From Candidatus Nitrospira nitrificans (GTDB lineage: Bacteria; Nitrospirota; Nitrospiria; Nitrospirales; Nitrospiraceae), in assembly GCF_001458775.1 (NCBI RefSeq), contig NZ_CZPZ01000008.1, positions 1 to 64,000 of the forward strand: DNA of 64,000 nt. Direction: 5' to 3'. Under the pieces are notes generated by a model that ran no database searches, was not told the origin of the DNA, and saw only the letters and a program-made list of their open reading frames with translations. This document shows, piece by piece, positions 26,655 to 35,576 of this stretch (position 1 is its first letter; the number at the start of each line of letters is the position of its first letter). The position numbers and the translations under genes are program-made.

Positions 26655-27992
26655 CTATTTATCCAGCTTGTGACAAGACTTCTCAGGATGCCGTTGGCCA
26701 TCAGGCGGTCGCGCATCATCTCCCCCTGTGTATTCGTAGGCGCCAATATCAAAAGCGCATCCTTGGGGTCGGAGAATACCGTCGAATGCTTTTTTCGTTA
26801 TGGCAAGGGACAGACCTGCGTCAATAGCCGGGCTTCCAGCAGTTAAGGAAAAATTTGGCCAGGCCGGAAGTGTGGCTGGAGCATTGACGAATCGTGGGTT
26901 CATTGTATTTATGATGTTACCGGATTGTGTGTAATGAACCCACTCAAGAGCTCCCTTTCCAAACGCAAGCACGCCACCAGATCCACTCGCATAAAAGATG
27001 TTGTTCCTAATTCTGGCTCCAGTACAAGTGGTGGAAGTGAAGTGCACTCCTTGTGTCGCATCCGAATTTGTGGCTGCATTCTCATAGAAAATGTTGTTCT
27101 CAATCCGTGCGTTGTTACAGGAAAAGCCCCACACAACCAGGCCAGCCCCTCTGCGGTTGTAGGCGAGTGTGTTGTTGGCAATCAGCCAATTCTCTGATAC
27201 TGCGTATTCCGGCCCTGGGTCAGTGGTAGGGTTGTACGTTGAGCTTGCCGTGGACCCATTGAGTTGAATGCCGAAAGTCAGGTTATCGTAAATGATGTTA
27301 TTCGTGACTGTGACGGCTGTCCCATGGAAATAGATGCCATGGCCTCCCGGCCGACAGGGAGATGTGCCAGCCTCACACCCCTCAATATTGGCATTGTGGT
27401 TGATGATGTTCCGATCAAACAGCACCCTGGTACCATTCCCAAGAATTCCGCTTCCAGGTTTACTGTGGTGAATCCAATTTCGCTGAATGGTGAGGTCATG
27501 ACCGCTGATGATCTTGATCCCCTCGTAGCAATTCCGGATCTCAAACCCCTCAACTGTGATCCAGCCCATGGGATTTAAAGGACCAGACGGATGTTCTATA
27601 AGAATCCTATGAAGTTTTGACGCGTCAATACAATCGATGATTGGCGATTCGCCCGGAGCATTGCGAAGCTTAATGGGCGCCAACTGGGTACCAGACTTTC
27701 CGAAGCGGATGATCTCTTCTTTGTAGGTTCCACCCCGGACATAGGTCGTATCCCCTGCGACCATGATAGCGACCGCATAGGCGACCGTCCGCCACGGTTG
27801 TGTTTCTGTGCCAGGATTGCTGTCACTGCCGGTCATGGCGACATAGTAGGTCGCTGCAGGAGCAGCAATGGTCGGCAGGGGGGCACCAGCAAACTCACCA
27901 GTACATGTGAACATGCAGGCACTGATACATGCAAGCATGCAAGCACTGAATGCTCGCTTGACTCGAAATTGGAGATTCGGGTGTCGGAACAT
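26655..27992 (-). CDS. Secreted right-handed parallel beta-helix protein (copy 3)
   Basis: This 445-residue protein is a paralogue of those at 16567 and 18317. The start is placed at ATG 27992, giving an N-terminus with basic residues (RHPNLQFRVKR) and a hydrophobic, Cys-rich core (AFSACMLACISACMF) typical of a signal peptide; the open frame extends to a TTG at 28127 with a long hydrophilic segment that fits an export signal less well. The mature part begins AATYYVAMTGSDSNPG and ends with SPAIDAGLSLA and IGAYEYTGG. The middle is nearly identical to copy 2 at DNA level. It follows the ATP-grasp gene at 28128. Confidence 0.82.
   Translation of the reverse strand: MFRHPNLQFRVKRAFSACMLACISACMFTCTGEFAGAPLPTIAAPAATYYVAMTGSDSNPGTETQPWRTVAYAVAIMVAGDTTYVRGGTYKEEIIRFGKSGTQLAPIKLRNAPGESPIIDCIDASKLHRILIEHPSGPLNPMGWITVEGFEIRNCYEGIKIISGHDLTIQRNWIHHSKPGSGILGNGTRVLFDRNIINHNANIEGCEAGTSPCRPGGHGIYFHGTAVTVTNNIIYDNLTFGIQLNGSTASSTYNPTTDPGPEYAVSENWLIANNTLAYNRRGAGLVVWGFSCNNARIENNIFYENAATNSDATQGVHFTSTTCTGARIRNNIFYASGSGGVLAFGKGALEWVHYTQSGNIINTMNPRFVNAPATLPAWPNFSLTAGSPAIDAGLSLAITKKAFDGILRPQGCAFDIGAYEYTGGDDARPPDGQRHPEKSCHKLDK
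27019..27863. repeat. 845-bp direct repeat, copy 2 (pairs with 18675-19519)
   Basis: This is the partner of the block at 18675-19519, with a constant offset of 8344, no gaps and about 9 differences counted by eye. The break from near-identity to clear divergence at both edges is abrupt. Confidence 0.9.
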
Positions 27993-28127
27993 TCCAATCT
28001 TACCAGCCTGGCATCTAGCTGCTGACGTATTAAAGAATGGAGCGAGCTGCATCTGTACGGACGAGGTCTCGCGTTCATTCTCCTGCAAATCAGCACTCAC
28101 TGACAACCATTTCTTAGTATAATTCAA

Positions 28128-29186
28128 CTACTTCATGGATCGGTCAATCTCATGAAGCAGATCGATGAGAATCGCGTCCTGAGGCCACATATGCCCTTGA
28201 TGCCAATTCAACTTGGCATCCCAATGTCCCGGACAAGAATGAACTGCGTGCCCAACGTCGATATACTTGCTTGCCCCAAATGCGTAACTCACTTCAAGAA
28301 TGAATGGTTGCTGGCTTTCGCCTATTACAAAGTCATAGGCCAGACTTTGAGACCCGATTTTATTCGCTACATCGAACGCGATCTCTACACATTTTTGGTT
28401 GACTCTGTGGGGATCATACACGTTTTCACCACTCCCAGAGGCTCGAAAATCACCTAGGGGAACGTTTCTCGTAAAAGCGAACGCCCGGTCGCCAATGACG
28501 ACCACACGTGTATCAAAATTGTTGCCGGGAATGAAGTCTTGGAAGTACACATATCCCTTCTCGTTCCCCATCATCCTTCTGGCAACACTGATCTTTGCCA
28601 AGACTTGCGGAATCCGCCGAACTACGTTTAGCAGCTCACCTCGCTCCCGTGCGGTCTGGTAGCGCTTCAAAGCATCCTGCCCATAGTGTGGTATAGGTGA
28701 AAATCCTGAAGAAAACGCACGCTCTGCTAACGCACGCGCTTCGGTGGCACTGTAAACTAGTCTGACATTCTTAGAGCCGGCCCCCCTGCGCAACTTAAAA
28801 ACCTTCGGAAACGAAGCTTGACCAATCCAGCAAAACGCATCCTTGAGATCATAAAATACGTGGGTCGGAACCAATGGAGCACCGATTGCTTCCAGCAGAT
28901 ATTTCTGAGCGATTTTATCGTCGAAATGCCAGCAGGTGGAGGTGCTTGGGAAAACTTTGACACCCATCATCTCAGCCGCTCTGATGGCATGACGCGCCAC
29001 TAGCTGCTCCCGTGCATCACCATGGCTCCAATGCCAGAGCAAACCATCACAAGTGGTCAATTGCCTAAGAATGTCTGAATCGAGGCAGTTGACCAGTTTG
29101 TACGGAATAGCATGCATGTCGCAATATGCAATCCAACGATCAGACCAACTTTTTGATCGATGGTGAATAGCCAACTGTGCGGTCAT
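28128..29186 (-). CDS. RimK-like ATP-grasp protein
   Basis: This 352-residue cytosolic protein has an ATP-grasp layout: an N-terminal domain up to about residue 90, the ATP-binding segment FPKVFKLRRGAGSKNVRLV near 124-142, YVYFQDFIPGNNFDTRVVVI near 215-234 and the metal-binding strand FILEVSYAFGAS near 300. Such enzymes form amide bonds, for example ligating amino acids. With the second ATP-grasp gene at 25527, the CapK-like gene and three asparagine-synthase-like genes, it suggests amide decoration of the polysaccharide. It starts at ATG 29186, and its stop abuts the frame that leads into beta-helix copy 3. Confidence 0.82.
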   Translation of the reverse strand: MTAQLAIHHRSKSWSDRWIAYCDMHAIPYKLVNCLDSDILRQLTTCDGLLWHWSHGDAREQLVARHAIRAAEMMGVKVFPSTSTCWHFDDKIAQKYLLEAIGAPLVPTHVFYDLKDAFCWIGQASFPKVFKLRRGAGSKNVRLVYSATEARALAERAFSSGFSPIPHYGQDALKRYQTARERGELLNVVRRIPQVLAKISVARRMMGNEKGYVYFQDFIPGNNFDTRVVVIGDRAFAFTRNVPLGDFRASGSGENVYDPHRVNQKCVEIAFDVANKIGSQSLAYDFVIGESQQPFILEVSYAFGASKYIDVGHAVHSCPGHWDAKLNWHQGHMWPQDAILIDLLHEIDRSMK

Positions 29187-29328
29187 ACCAATTCTCCGAT
29201 AGTTTCTGGATCTTTGGTCCTGATGGGATCACGGTCCCTGGCGATAGACGGTAAATGAATAGCCGTACCGAGCAAAAGGTTCCGCACTTTTCCCAGGCCA
29301 ACGTTGCGGCCAATTCCTACCTCATGAG

Positions 29329-30351
29329 TTAGTGCCTTCCCAGAAGAACTGACCGGTAAACGGTTAGAATCCGACTGGCGACCTGATCGAGACCAAGGGG
29401 CACAATCCGTTCTCGCCCGTTACTCCTTTGTCTGGATAATAAAATATTCACTATGGCCTCTCCAAACTCCTGCGGATCTCGCGACGCTATGCAGGAGGGT
29501 GATACGCCGGTAAGCCTTTCCGGAACATCACCAACCGATGTGGAGACAACAGGCAAGTTGCAGGCGAGAGCTTCCTTGACTACATTTGGTGAACCTTCTG
29601 CTACACTGGCACACAACAATACATCGGCTGCCCTATAGTACAGGGGCATTTGCCGTGGTTCTACCTTTGAAAGCACGTGCAATTCAGCCTTGGGAAGGTG
29701 TTCTCGGACAAACTTCATAGCTGCCTGAGCCAAATCGATCCCTTTACCTCTCGGATCATCTCCGGGATTAACAATAGCAACAGGGTTCTCATGATTCCAT
29801 CCCAACTGTTTTCGGGCTTCATCCTGCGATCCCGGTACAAACAGCTCAAGATCAACTCCGCTTGGAATGACAACCGCTCGGCTTTTTCGCCACCATAATG
29901 CCTGACGGAGTAGTTCACTCTTACAGATTAAAGCGTCAGCACGAAGCGCGGCGACGTTTGAAAGCAGGAAGCCAATTAGCAAGCGCAGTGAAGAGACAGA
30001 GTGGCCAGATTGCAAGTCCCCTCCACAAAACGAAATGACAGCCGGTTTCCCTGCAAGCACAGTCAGAATACCAACAATCGTTCCATATTGGCCATGAACA
30101 AGATCGGGAGCAACTTCACGGACCTGGCGACGTAACTTTAACCACTTAGAGAGAATATGGATAGGTGAGTGACTGGTGCCGATATCAAACGTCGTTATTC
30201 GCACCCCTGCTCGTTTCAGAGAAGCATTTTGACGATCAACAAAGATTCCCATGAAAGGTGAATGTTTCTTTGCCTCAAAGTGGTTGGAGACTATCATCAC
30301 ATGGAGCGATTCCATATTGTTTTTGAGGTCTAGCGTACCGGGTTCCCGCAT
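29329..30351 (-). CDS. GT4-family glycosyltransferase
   Basis: This 340-residue GT-B enzyme has the N-terminal acceptor-side domain (VMIVSNHFEAKKHSPFMGIF, LVHGQYG) and the C-terminal donor-binding domain with NPGDDPRGKGIDLA and the EGSPNVVKEALACNLPVV motif, which contains the E-x7-E pair. It would transfer a hexose-type sugar with retention. The start ATG at 30351 has TAAGG just upstream; ATG 30315 is an alternative. It lies 27 bp downstream of an asparagine-synthase gene, so the two are probably co-transcribed. Donor sugar unknown. Confidence 0.88.
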   Translation of the reverse strand: MREPGTLDLKNNMESLHVMIVSNHFEAKKHSPFMGIFVDRQNASLKRAGVRITTFDIGTSHSPIHILSKWLKLRRQVREVAPDLVHGQYGTIVGILTVLAGKPAVISFCGGDLQSGHSVSSLRLLIGFLLSNVAALRADALICKSELLRQALWWRKSRAVVIPSGVDLELFVPGSQDEARKQLGWNHENPVAIVNPGDDPRGKGIDLAQAAMKFVREHLPKAELHVLSKVEPRQMPLYYRAADVLLCASVAEGSPNVVKEALACNLPVVSTSVGDVPERLTGVSPSCIASRDPQEFGEAIVNILLSRQRSNGRERIVPLGLDQVASRILTVYRSVLLGRH

Positions 30352-30378
30352 ACCTTACTTACTACCAGTCACTTAAAT

Positions 30379-32238
30379 TCACTTCGATATGGGTTGAAGG
30401 AATTGGCGAGCCCAAGATTCGTAAATTGCCAAGCGGAACAATAAATTTTGCCGAGAAAGAAACGGATCTCCTCCGTCGCGTTGATTGAGTAGCCGACGGA
30501 CGCCCTCTAAATCAACAAGATCGGCAAGAAAACGGGGGGCATGTAAGGTATCTCTCAGCCAGTCCGCCAAAGGTCCTTTTAGCCATGCCGTTTCAGGAGT
30601 CTCAAAGCCCAATTTGCTCTTACGGTGACGCACCAAGTCGGGAAGCACACCAGCAAGTCCATCTCGGAGTATGCACTTGGTCCACCCGGCGGAGAGACGC
30701 ATATCGGCCGGAAGAGTTGCCAACCATTCAACGAAAATATGATCTACAAACGGCACACGTGATTCGATTCCAAACGCCATCGTATTGCGGTCTTCCTGTC
30801 TAAGCAGAATTGGCAGACTATATCTCGTCAAGTCCGCCCCTAGTCGGCGCCCTAACGAATTTCCAATTCCCAACGTTGCTGGACGAAGCATTTGAACCTT
30901 ATTGTGCCGAAGTTGATCAAACTCCGGTACCGAACCGAATAAATAGCGGCGGCCATCGGCCAGACGACTCGTGCGCAAAATTTCAGGGCTCCCAAAGAAG
31001 GCAATGGTTTCTCTTATAGCTAGACCGAATCGCCTTGATTTGAGGAGCTGTCCAATATAGGCAAGAATGTATTTTCGGTATCCAGCAAGCTGCTCATCGG
31101 CTCCCTGACCATCTAGCAACACCTTGACCCCTTGTTCTCTTGCTAGGCGGGCAACGCAATATTGTGCATACGCGCTGGAACTTCCAACAGGCTCCTCTTG
31201 ATGCCATAGCCACCGATCGATATCTTCCAGCATCCGTTCGCCGGTTGGAAAAACAAAGTGAGTCTTGCAGCAGGTAGCCGTAGCAACCGATTCGATGTAC
31301 CGTCGTTCATCAAGGCGGGGATCGTCAAAACATGCACTAAAAGTATGTTGAAGGTTTTCTCCTGAAACTCCTCGACGATGTAGTTCTGCGTTGACCACAC
31401 AGGCGATTGCCGAGGAATCCAGACCACCACTCAGGCAAGTGCCAACCGGCACATCAGATCGAAGATGTAGGGCCACAGTCTCCTCAAATCGGAGACGGAA
31501 TTCATCAATCAACTTCGTCTTTCGTTCGGGCGCAGTTTCTAGATCCTCACTGATTGAGACCTGCCAGTACCGCCACAGTCGCAAACCAGCACCCTTTTGC
31601 CACGTCATCGCATGCCCCGGCGGCAACCGCTTGATTCCTGTCACCATCGTGTCCGCGGCCTCGTGGTCGAGAAGATTCCAGGCTAGAAATTCCGTGGCCA
31701 ACTGTAGGTTGGCGCTGCGCTGCGGCAGAAATTCTAGAAGTGCTTTAAGCTCAGATGCAAAGGCAAATTTCGTGTCTTCATCCACGCAGTAATGAAAAGG
31801 CTTGATTCCAAGACGGTCCCGAGCGGCAAAAAGACATCCGGTCCGTTCGTCCCAGATGGCAAACGCAAACATACCCCTGAGACGGTCTAAACATTTCTCT
31901 CCCCACTGACAGTATGCGGCCAAGAGTACCTCGGTATCGGACCGCCCTTTGAAGCGGAATCCAAGGTTGCGTAATTCCGTCCCCAACTCTAAGTAATTAT
32001 AGATTTCTCCGTTGTACGTGATCCAATAGCGGCCTTCGCGATCAGCCATTGGCTGGTGTCCCGCTTCAGTCAGATCAATGACCGACAACCTGCAATGACC
32101 AAGCGAAGCACCATTACCGTCGTAGAATCCTTCTCCGTCAGGCCCTCGATGCCGTTGCGAGGAAATCATTCGCCGCACTGCTAACTCGGCGGATTGAGGG
32201 GAAACTCCCTGATATACCAATCCAGCTATGCCACACAT
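30379..32238 (-). CDS. asnB: Asparagine synthase (glutamine-hydrolysing), AsnB-type amidotransferase 1
   Basis: This 619-residue protein has a complete class II glutamine amidotransferase domain: Cys2 in MCGIAGLVYQ, the RHRGPDGEG loop, YNGEIYNYLEL and RSDTEVLLAA. It is followed by a synthetase domain with the PP-loop CLSGGLDSSAIACVV. In Pseudomonas O-antigen loci an AsnB relative (WbpS) amidates a uronic acid carboxyl group, and a similar glycan role is inferred here rather than asparagine supply. It starts at ATG 32238, 16 bp after the upstream methyltransferase stop. A second full homologue is at 43674 and a degenerate one at 47069. Confidence 0.92.
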   Translation of the reverse strand: MCGIAGLVYQGVSPQSAELAVRRMISSQRHRGPDGEGFYDGNGASLGHCRLSVIDLTEAGHQPMADREGRYWITYNGEIYNYLELGTELRNLGFRFKGRSDTEVLLAAYCQWGEKCLDRLRGMFAFAIWDERTGCLFAARDRLGIKPFHYCVDEDTKFAFASELKALLEFLPQRSANLQLATEFLAWNLLDHEAADTMVTGIKRLPPGHAMTWQKGAGLRLWRYWQVSISEDLETAPERKTKLIDEFRLRFEETVALHLRSDVPVGTCLSGGLDSSAIACVVNAELHRRGVSGENLQHTFSACFDDPRLDERRYIESVATATCCKTHFVFPTGERMLEDIDRWLWHQEEPVGSSSAYAQYCVARLAREQGVKVLLDGQGADEQLAGYRKYILAYIGQLLKSRRFGLAIRETIAFFGSPEILRTSRLADGRRYLFGSVPEFDQLRHNKVQMLRPATLGIGNSLGRRLGADLTRYSLPILLRQEDRNTMAFGIESRVPFVDHIFVEWLATLPADMRLSAGWTKCILRDGLAGVLPDLVRHRKSKLGFETPETAWLKGPLADWLRDTLHAPRFLADLVDLEGVRRLLNQRDGGDPFLSRQNLLFRLAIYESWARQFLQPISK

Positions 32239-32254
32239 AATGTCATCTTAGAAA

Positions 32255-33418
32255 CTATGTCCGAACTCCATCGACAGCCGTTTCATTGGCCAATATCGAA
32301 AGCCCAGTAAGCTCCTGATATTCACGTTTACTCGCACACCGAAGCTGCACATATCCAGCCTCGCGGAACCAGCCACAGACCTCCTCTTCCGTGTGCCTAT
32401 GGGCAAACCGTGGAGTGAACCGATCTCGAGCGGCGTGCAAAGCTTCACGCCAGCCGTATTTAATCGATCCTGTTACACTCCGCCTTGCATATAGATTCTG
32501 GTGGATGAGATATAGAGGAATGATTGGGAGCAAGGCGACGGTCTGTAATCTCTCTGGTAGGCGCCAGCAAACTGGGCGGAACATCCTCTCCATGAGCATG
32601 ATAATACGGCGGATTACCGTGCGCTGTTCGCTAGCAGGATTGTAGACCCAGATGTACAGGCGTCCACCGGGTTTAGGAAGCTTGCAAAGCCGATCAAAAG
32701 CGGTCTTGGTTGAAAATGTATGATGAATGACCCCCTGACTGTAAGCTAAGTCGAAAGTGCTTTCCCGGAACGGTGGTGTGAAGACCGAAGCTTGGACGAT
32801 GTGGAGAAAGGCATTCATGCCAAAATGCCTGTAAGCTGGATCTACTGCGTGCCCCAAGTCCATCCCGATTAATTCACACTCCTCCTTGCCTGCCATATAG
32901 TCAGCGATGCCGCCTATACCGATACCAACCTCCAAGACCAGTTTGTCCTTCACGGGCCTGCGGGAGAGATCAAGCAGAAAATGCATGCAATCATAGAGTT
33001 CAGCCGCGTTAAGATTCCAGTAAGACCGCCCGTCCCAATCGTAGTTGACCCATTCGCTGGAGAACGTGCGAAGCACTGTTTCCTCGCCAGGCGTTGCTGC
33101 TTGGCGAGGTGTTGTAAAACCAAGTAGCTCGCGGCCGATTCGTTCAGCATACTGTTTCGCAAAGTTATCTGCGACTCCGGTGGGAAATGTCAGCAGACGC
33201 GGGACCCCTTTATAGATAGGGTAGAATACCTTCCTGTTGCGGTTGAGCAGAACACCCGTCACGATCTCCCTAGAGAATAGTGCCAAATCAAGTCCTAGAC
33301 GTTCCACGCGACCGATTTCTTCAACTGAAAGCTTAGAGGGTGTTGCCTCCCATTCCACCAGCTCAAGCTGTGTTCTATCAATGGGGCATACTAGAAATTC
33401 AAGGGCCCGTGGTTTCAT
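32255..33418 (-). CDS. SAM-dependent methyltransferase with Trm112-like N-terminus
   Basis: This 387-residue protein starts with a Trm112p-like small domain (LEFLVCPIDRTQLEL, with only one of the usual cysteine pairs, and a FYPIYKGVPRLL segment) followed by a Rossmann methyltransferase domain: LVLEVGIGIGGIADYMAG, IGMDLG, and DLAYSQGVIHHTFS. Similar proteins in glycan loci methylate sugars. The start is ATG 33418, with AGGAG 8 nt upstream; a TTG two codons earlier was rejected. It is the first gene of the asnB-GT4-ATP-grasp-beta-helix run. Confidence 0.85.
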   Translation of the reverse strand: MKPRALEFLVCPIDRTQLELVEWEATPSKLSVEEIGRVERLGLDLALFSREIVTGVLLNRNRKVFYPIYKGVPRLLTFPTGVADNFAKQYAERIGRELLGFTTPRQAATPGEETVLRTFSSEWVNYDWDGRSYWNLNAAELYDCMHFLLDLSRRPVKDKLVLEVGIGIGGIADYMAGKEECELIGMDLGHAVDPAYRHFGMNAFLHIVQASVFTPPFRESTFDLAYSQGVIHHTFSTKTAFDRLCKLPKPGGRLYIWVYNPASEQRTVIRRIIMLMERMFRPVCWRLPERLQTVALLPIIPLYLIHQNLYARRSVTGSIKYGWREALHAARDRFTPRFAHRHTEEEVCGWFREAGYVQLRCASKREYQELTGLSILANETAVDGVRT

Positions 33419-33424
33419 TGGCAA

Positions 33425-33866
33425 TCTCCTGTGCGCGCCTCGCGCTCCTCTTAATCACTATTTCTAATATCTAAAACGTGCTGGTGGAGATTGCATAATG
33501 ACGATCGGAGCTTGGCCGTAGCGCACACAACTAGCCAGCTCAGTCCCGGTCATTTGCACTCCGCTTCGCTCATGATAATAAGCTAAGGCACTAACGGACC
33601 CAAAAGCTAAAGTTTGGATCATCTACACCAATGTTCAGCTATTAGCTATTGATGAACTACTTTTCATAGCCCCACTCACGCTCTCCAAACACTCTCTCTG
33701 CCTGACCTCACTGACCCAGCCCATGTGCCACTTGGTCTTCTCCGCAGTTTACGTTACCACTGATCTAGCGTCTACGTTTTGAGAGGAAGTGCTGCAGTGA
33801 CAACTATGTAACTTCCCTATTCGAGTAAGCCAAACGAAGGGACCTTCTCTGTCACTGCACTACCGC
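33425..33866. other. Intergenic region upstream of the methyltransferase
   Basis: About 440 bp without a supported gene. It should contain the promoter for the methyltransferase-asnB run on the minus strand, but no clear -35/-10 pair could be assigned. The IS3 end at 33868 follows. Confidence 0.4.
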
Positions 33867-33867
33867 A

Positions 33868-33948
33868 CCTCCTTTTGCCGACAGGTCGGTGAAGCCAGGC
33901 TCCCACTTACCATACTGTCAAAATTGCCGGAACCCTCTCTGAGATACT
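33868..33948 (-). repeat. Solo left end of an IS3-family element (copy B)
   Basis: The sequence repeats the left end seen at 15945-16028 and 21620-21720: the AAAAGGAG ribosome binding site, a short hairpin, TGAAGCCAGGCTCCCACTTA on the plus strand and a GACAGTATGG-type outer part on the minus strand. No transposase gene follows. Confidence 0.6.
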
Positions 33949-34010
33949 ATACTCACTTGAAACGGGCTATCCTTACCACAGACTCTATGGCAAGGCCCCA
34001 AGGTGAGTCA

Positions 34011-35366
34011 CTATCCTTTGCTTTGGCTTCTGTTAATGACAAGGCGGTGTTTACCAGAGGGGGGCACTTCAAAGTTTCCTAACTCAAAGTATATTTTCAT
34101 GTCTTCCCCAAGATATCTTCTGAGGACCGTTGTAAGTGTGTCCCTCATCAGAGGTGTAAGGATGTTGTCACCAGACAATAAATAATGGAAAATAATCTTG
34201 TCTCTTTCAACTTGTACCAACTGATATTTCCAGATCGGCACTTCAGTTGCAAACACATTACCCGAAGCTACTATTCCAGTGACCGTATGCCCATCTGTCG
34301 CTATTAACTGATCTGGAACTCGACCCTCTAGTTTGGAAATCTTTAAGCGTCTGCTCTCACAGTGCGATCTGGCTAACTCGAGAACATCGCCGTTAAGATA
34401 CCGAATCAATGGCATGGCATAGTTAAATAGCGTGGTGACACAAGCTGGACCTCGCCCCTGATCTTGGAATTTGGTCGAGCCCTCAGCCATAGCAACTTCC
34501 AAAATCACAAACTCTTCTGAGACAATGTACCCATTAACATTCGAACATTCATACGCGATACTGTTCACCTCTCCACACCCATAGTAGCAAAACACTGGAG
34601 CATCTAGCACTTGGCTAATGCGCTTACGCCATTCGTCAGGCAACTGGTCCGCAGTGCAGATCACGCTTTTCAGTGGACTTCCTTGCAATCCACTCCTGGA
34701 CATGTATTCGACAAGATTCATCATGGCTGATGCATATCCCACTAATACACCACCTCTTGCGTCTCGAATCGTATCGACATAAAAGTTCACATTTTCCTGA
34801 TTTAATTCGAATGCTGGAAGGAAGCGTTCATTGAGCAATAGGTCCCTTATCTTGTCTCTCAGATTTGGCTTGCCTTTTTTCCTGAGTGATCCTCCGAAGA
34901 GACCAACCATGGGATTCCCTAACTGATAATTCATCCATTCGAATCCCCTCAGATAGGCCGCAACCTCAAATGCACGTCCCCGATCATCCACGGCAATCTT
35001 GATAGGCTCACCCGTTGTTCCCCCGCTGCGTCGAAATTGACAGATCTTATCAGGGTAGTTATCTGCACGTAGCCGTGCCCCCTGTTCACGCATCGTTTCG
35101 CGAGTGAGATACGGCAGTTTAGCCAGATCGTTAATCGATCGAAAATCCTCTGGCCGTAAATCCCTTGCTCCCATCAGGTCTCGATAATAGGGAACATGAT
35201 CGTAGCAGTGACGCATCAAAACGCTTAGTGACCTCTCCTGATGGAATTTCATCTCTTTGGAAGTCCATTTTTGGGAATCGCGAAGTAGCTTCGCAGCCCT
35301 TCCAAGGGGGACCCCCAGGTAGGCACTGAGGGGTATCCCCGATCTCAACAACCAGCGCCTTAGCAT
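34011..35366 (-). CDS. CapK-like AMP-dependent ligase (phenylacetate-CoA ligase family)
   Basis: This 451-residue cytosolic protein belongs to the CapK/PaaK branch of adenylate-forming enzymes. The phosphate-binding motif RRSGGTTGEPIKI is near residues 109-121, with YYGCGEVNSIAYEC near 270 and the ADP-type motif NYAMPLIRYLNGDVLEL near 330. CapK proteins are common in capsule loci and are thought to activate a carboxylic acid as acyl-adenylate for transfer, though substrates are rarely known. The start is placed at ATG 35366 because GAGGAG precedes it; the TTG 24 bp upstream was rejected. It lies between IS3 end copy B and a GT4 gene. Confidence 0.85.
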   Translation of the reverse strand: MLRRWLLRSGIPLSAYLGVPLGRAAKLLRDSQKWTSKEMKFHQERSLSVLMRHCYDHVPYYRDLMGARDLRPEDFRSINDLAKLPYLTRETMREQGARLRADNYPDKICQFRRSGGTTGEPIKIAVDDRGRAFEVAAYLRGFEWMNYQLGNPMVGLFGGSLRKKGKPNLRDKIRDLLLNERFLPAFELNQENVNFYVDTIRDARGGVLVGYASAMMNLVEYMSRSGLQGSPLKSVICTADQLPDEWRKRISQVLDAPVFCYYGCGEVNSIAYECSNVNGYIVSEEFVILEVAMAEGSTKFQDQGRGPACVTTLFNYAMPLIRYLNGDVLELARSHCESRRLKISKLEGRVPDQLIATDGHTVTGIVASGNVFATEVPIWKYQLVQVERDKIIFHYLLSGDNILTPLMRDTLTTVLRRYLGEDMKIYFELGNFEVPPSGKHRLVINRSQSKG

Positions 35367-35576
35367 CCAGCCCCTCTCCTCATTATCCAAGCCATGCCCT
35401 CATTCGAAAACTTAAGCAGCTGTAGGTTCCTGAAAGACTCTGCAATTAACCTTAAAACCCCACAACTGGTTCCACTTTCAGGTCGGCATTACCCTTTCTC
35501 CGTGATAACTCACAGACCATCAAATGGATCTAAAGTACCGCTATAATGCAGCAATCTAAAACGGACGGGATAGCCC

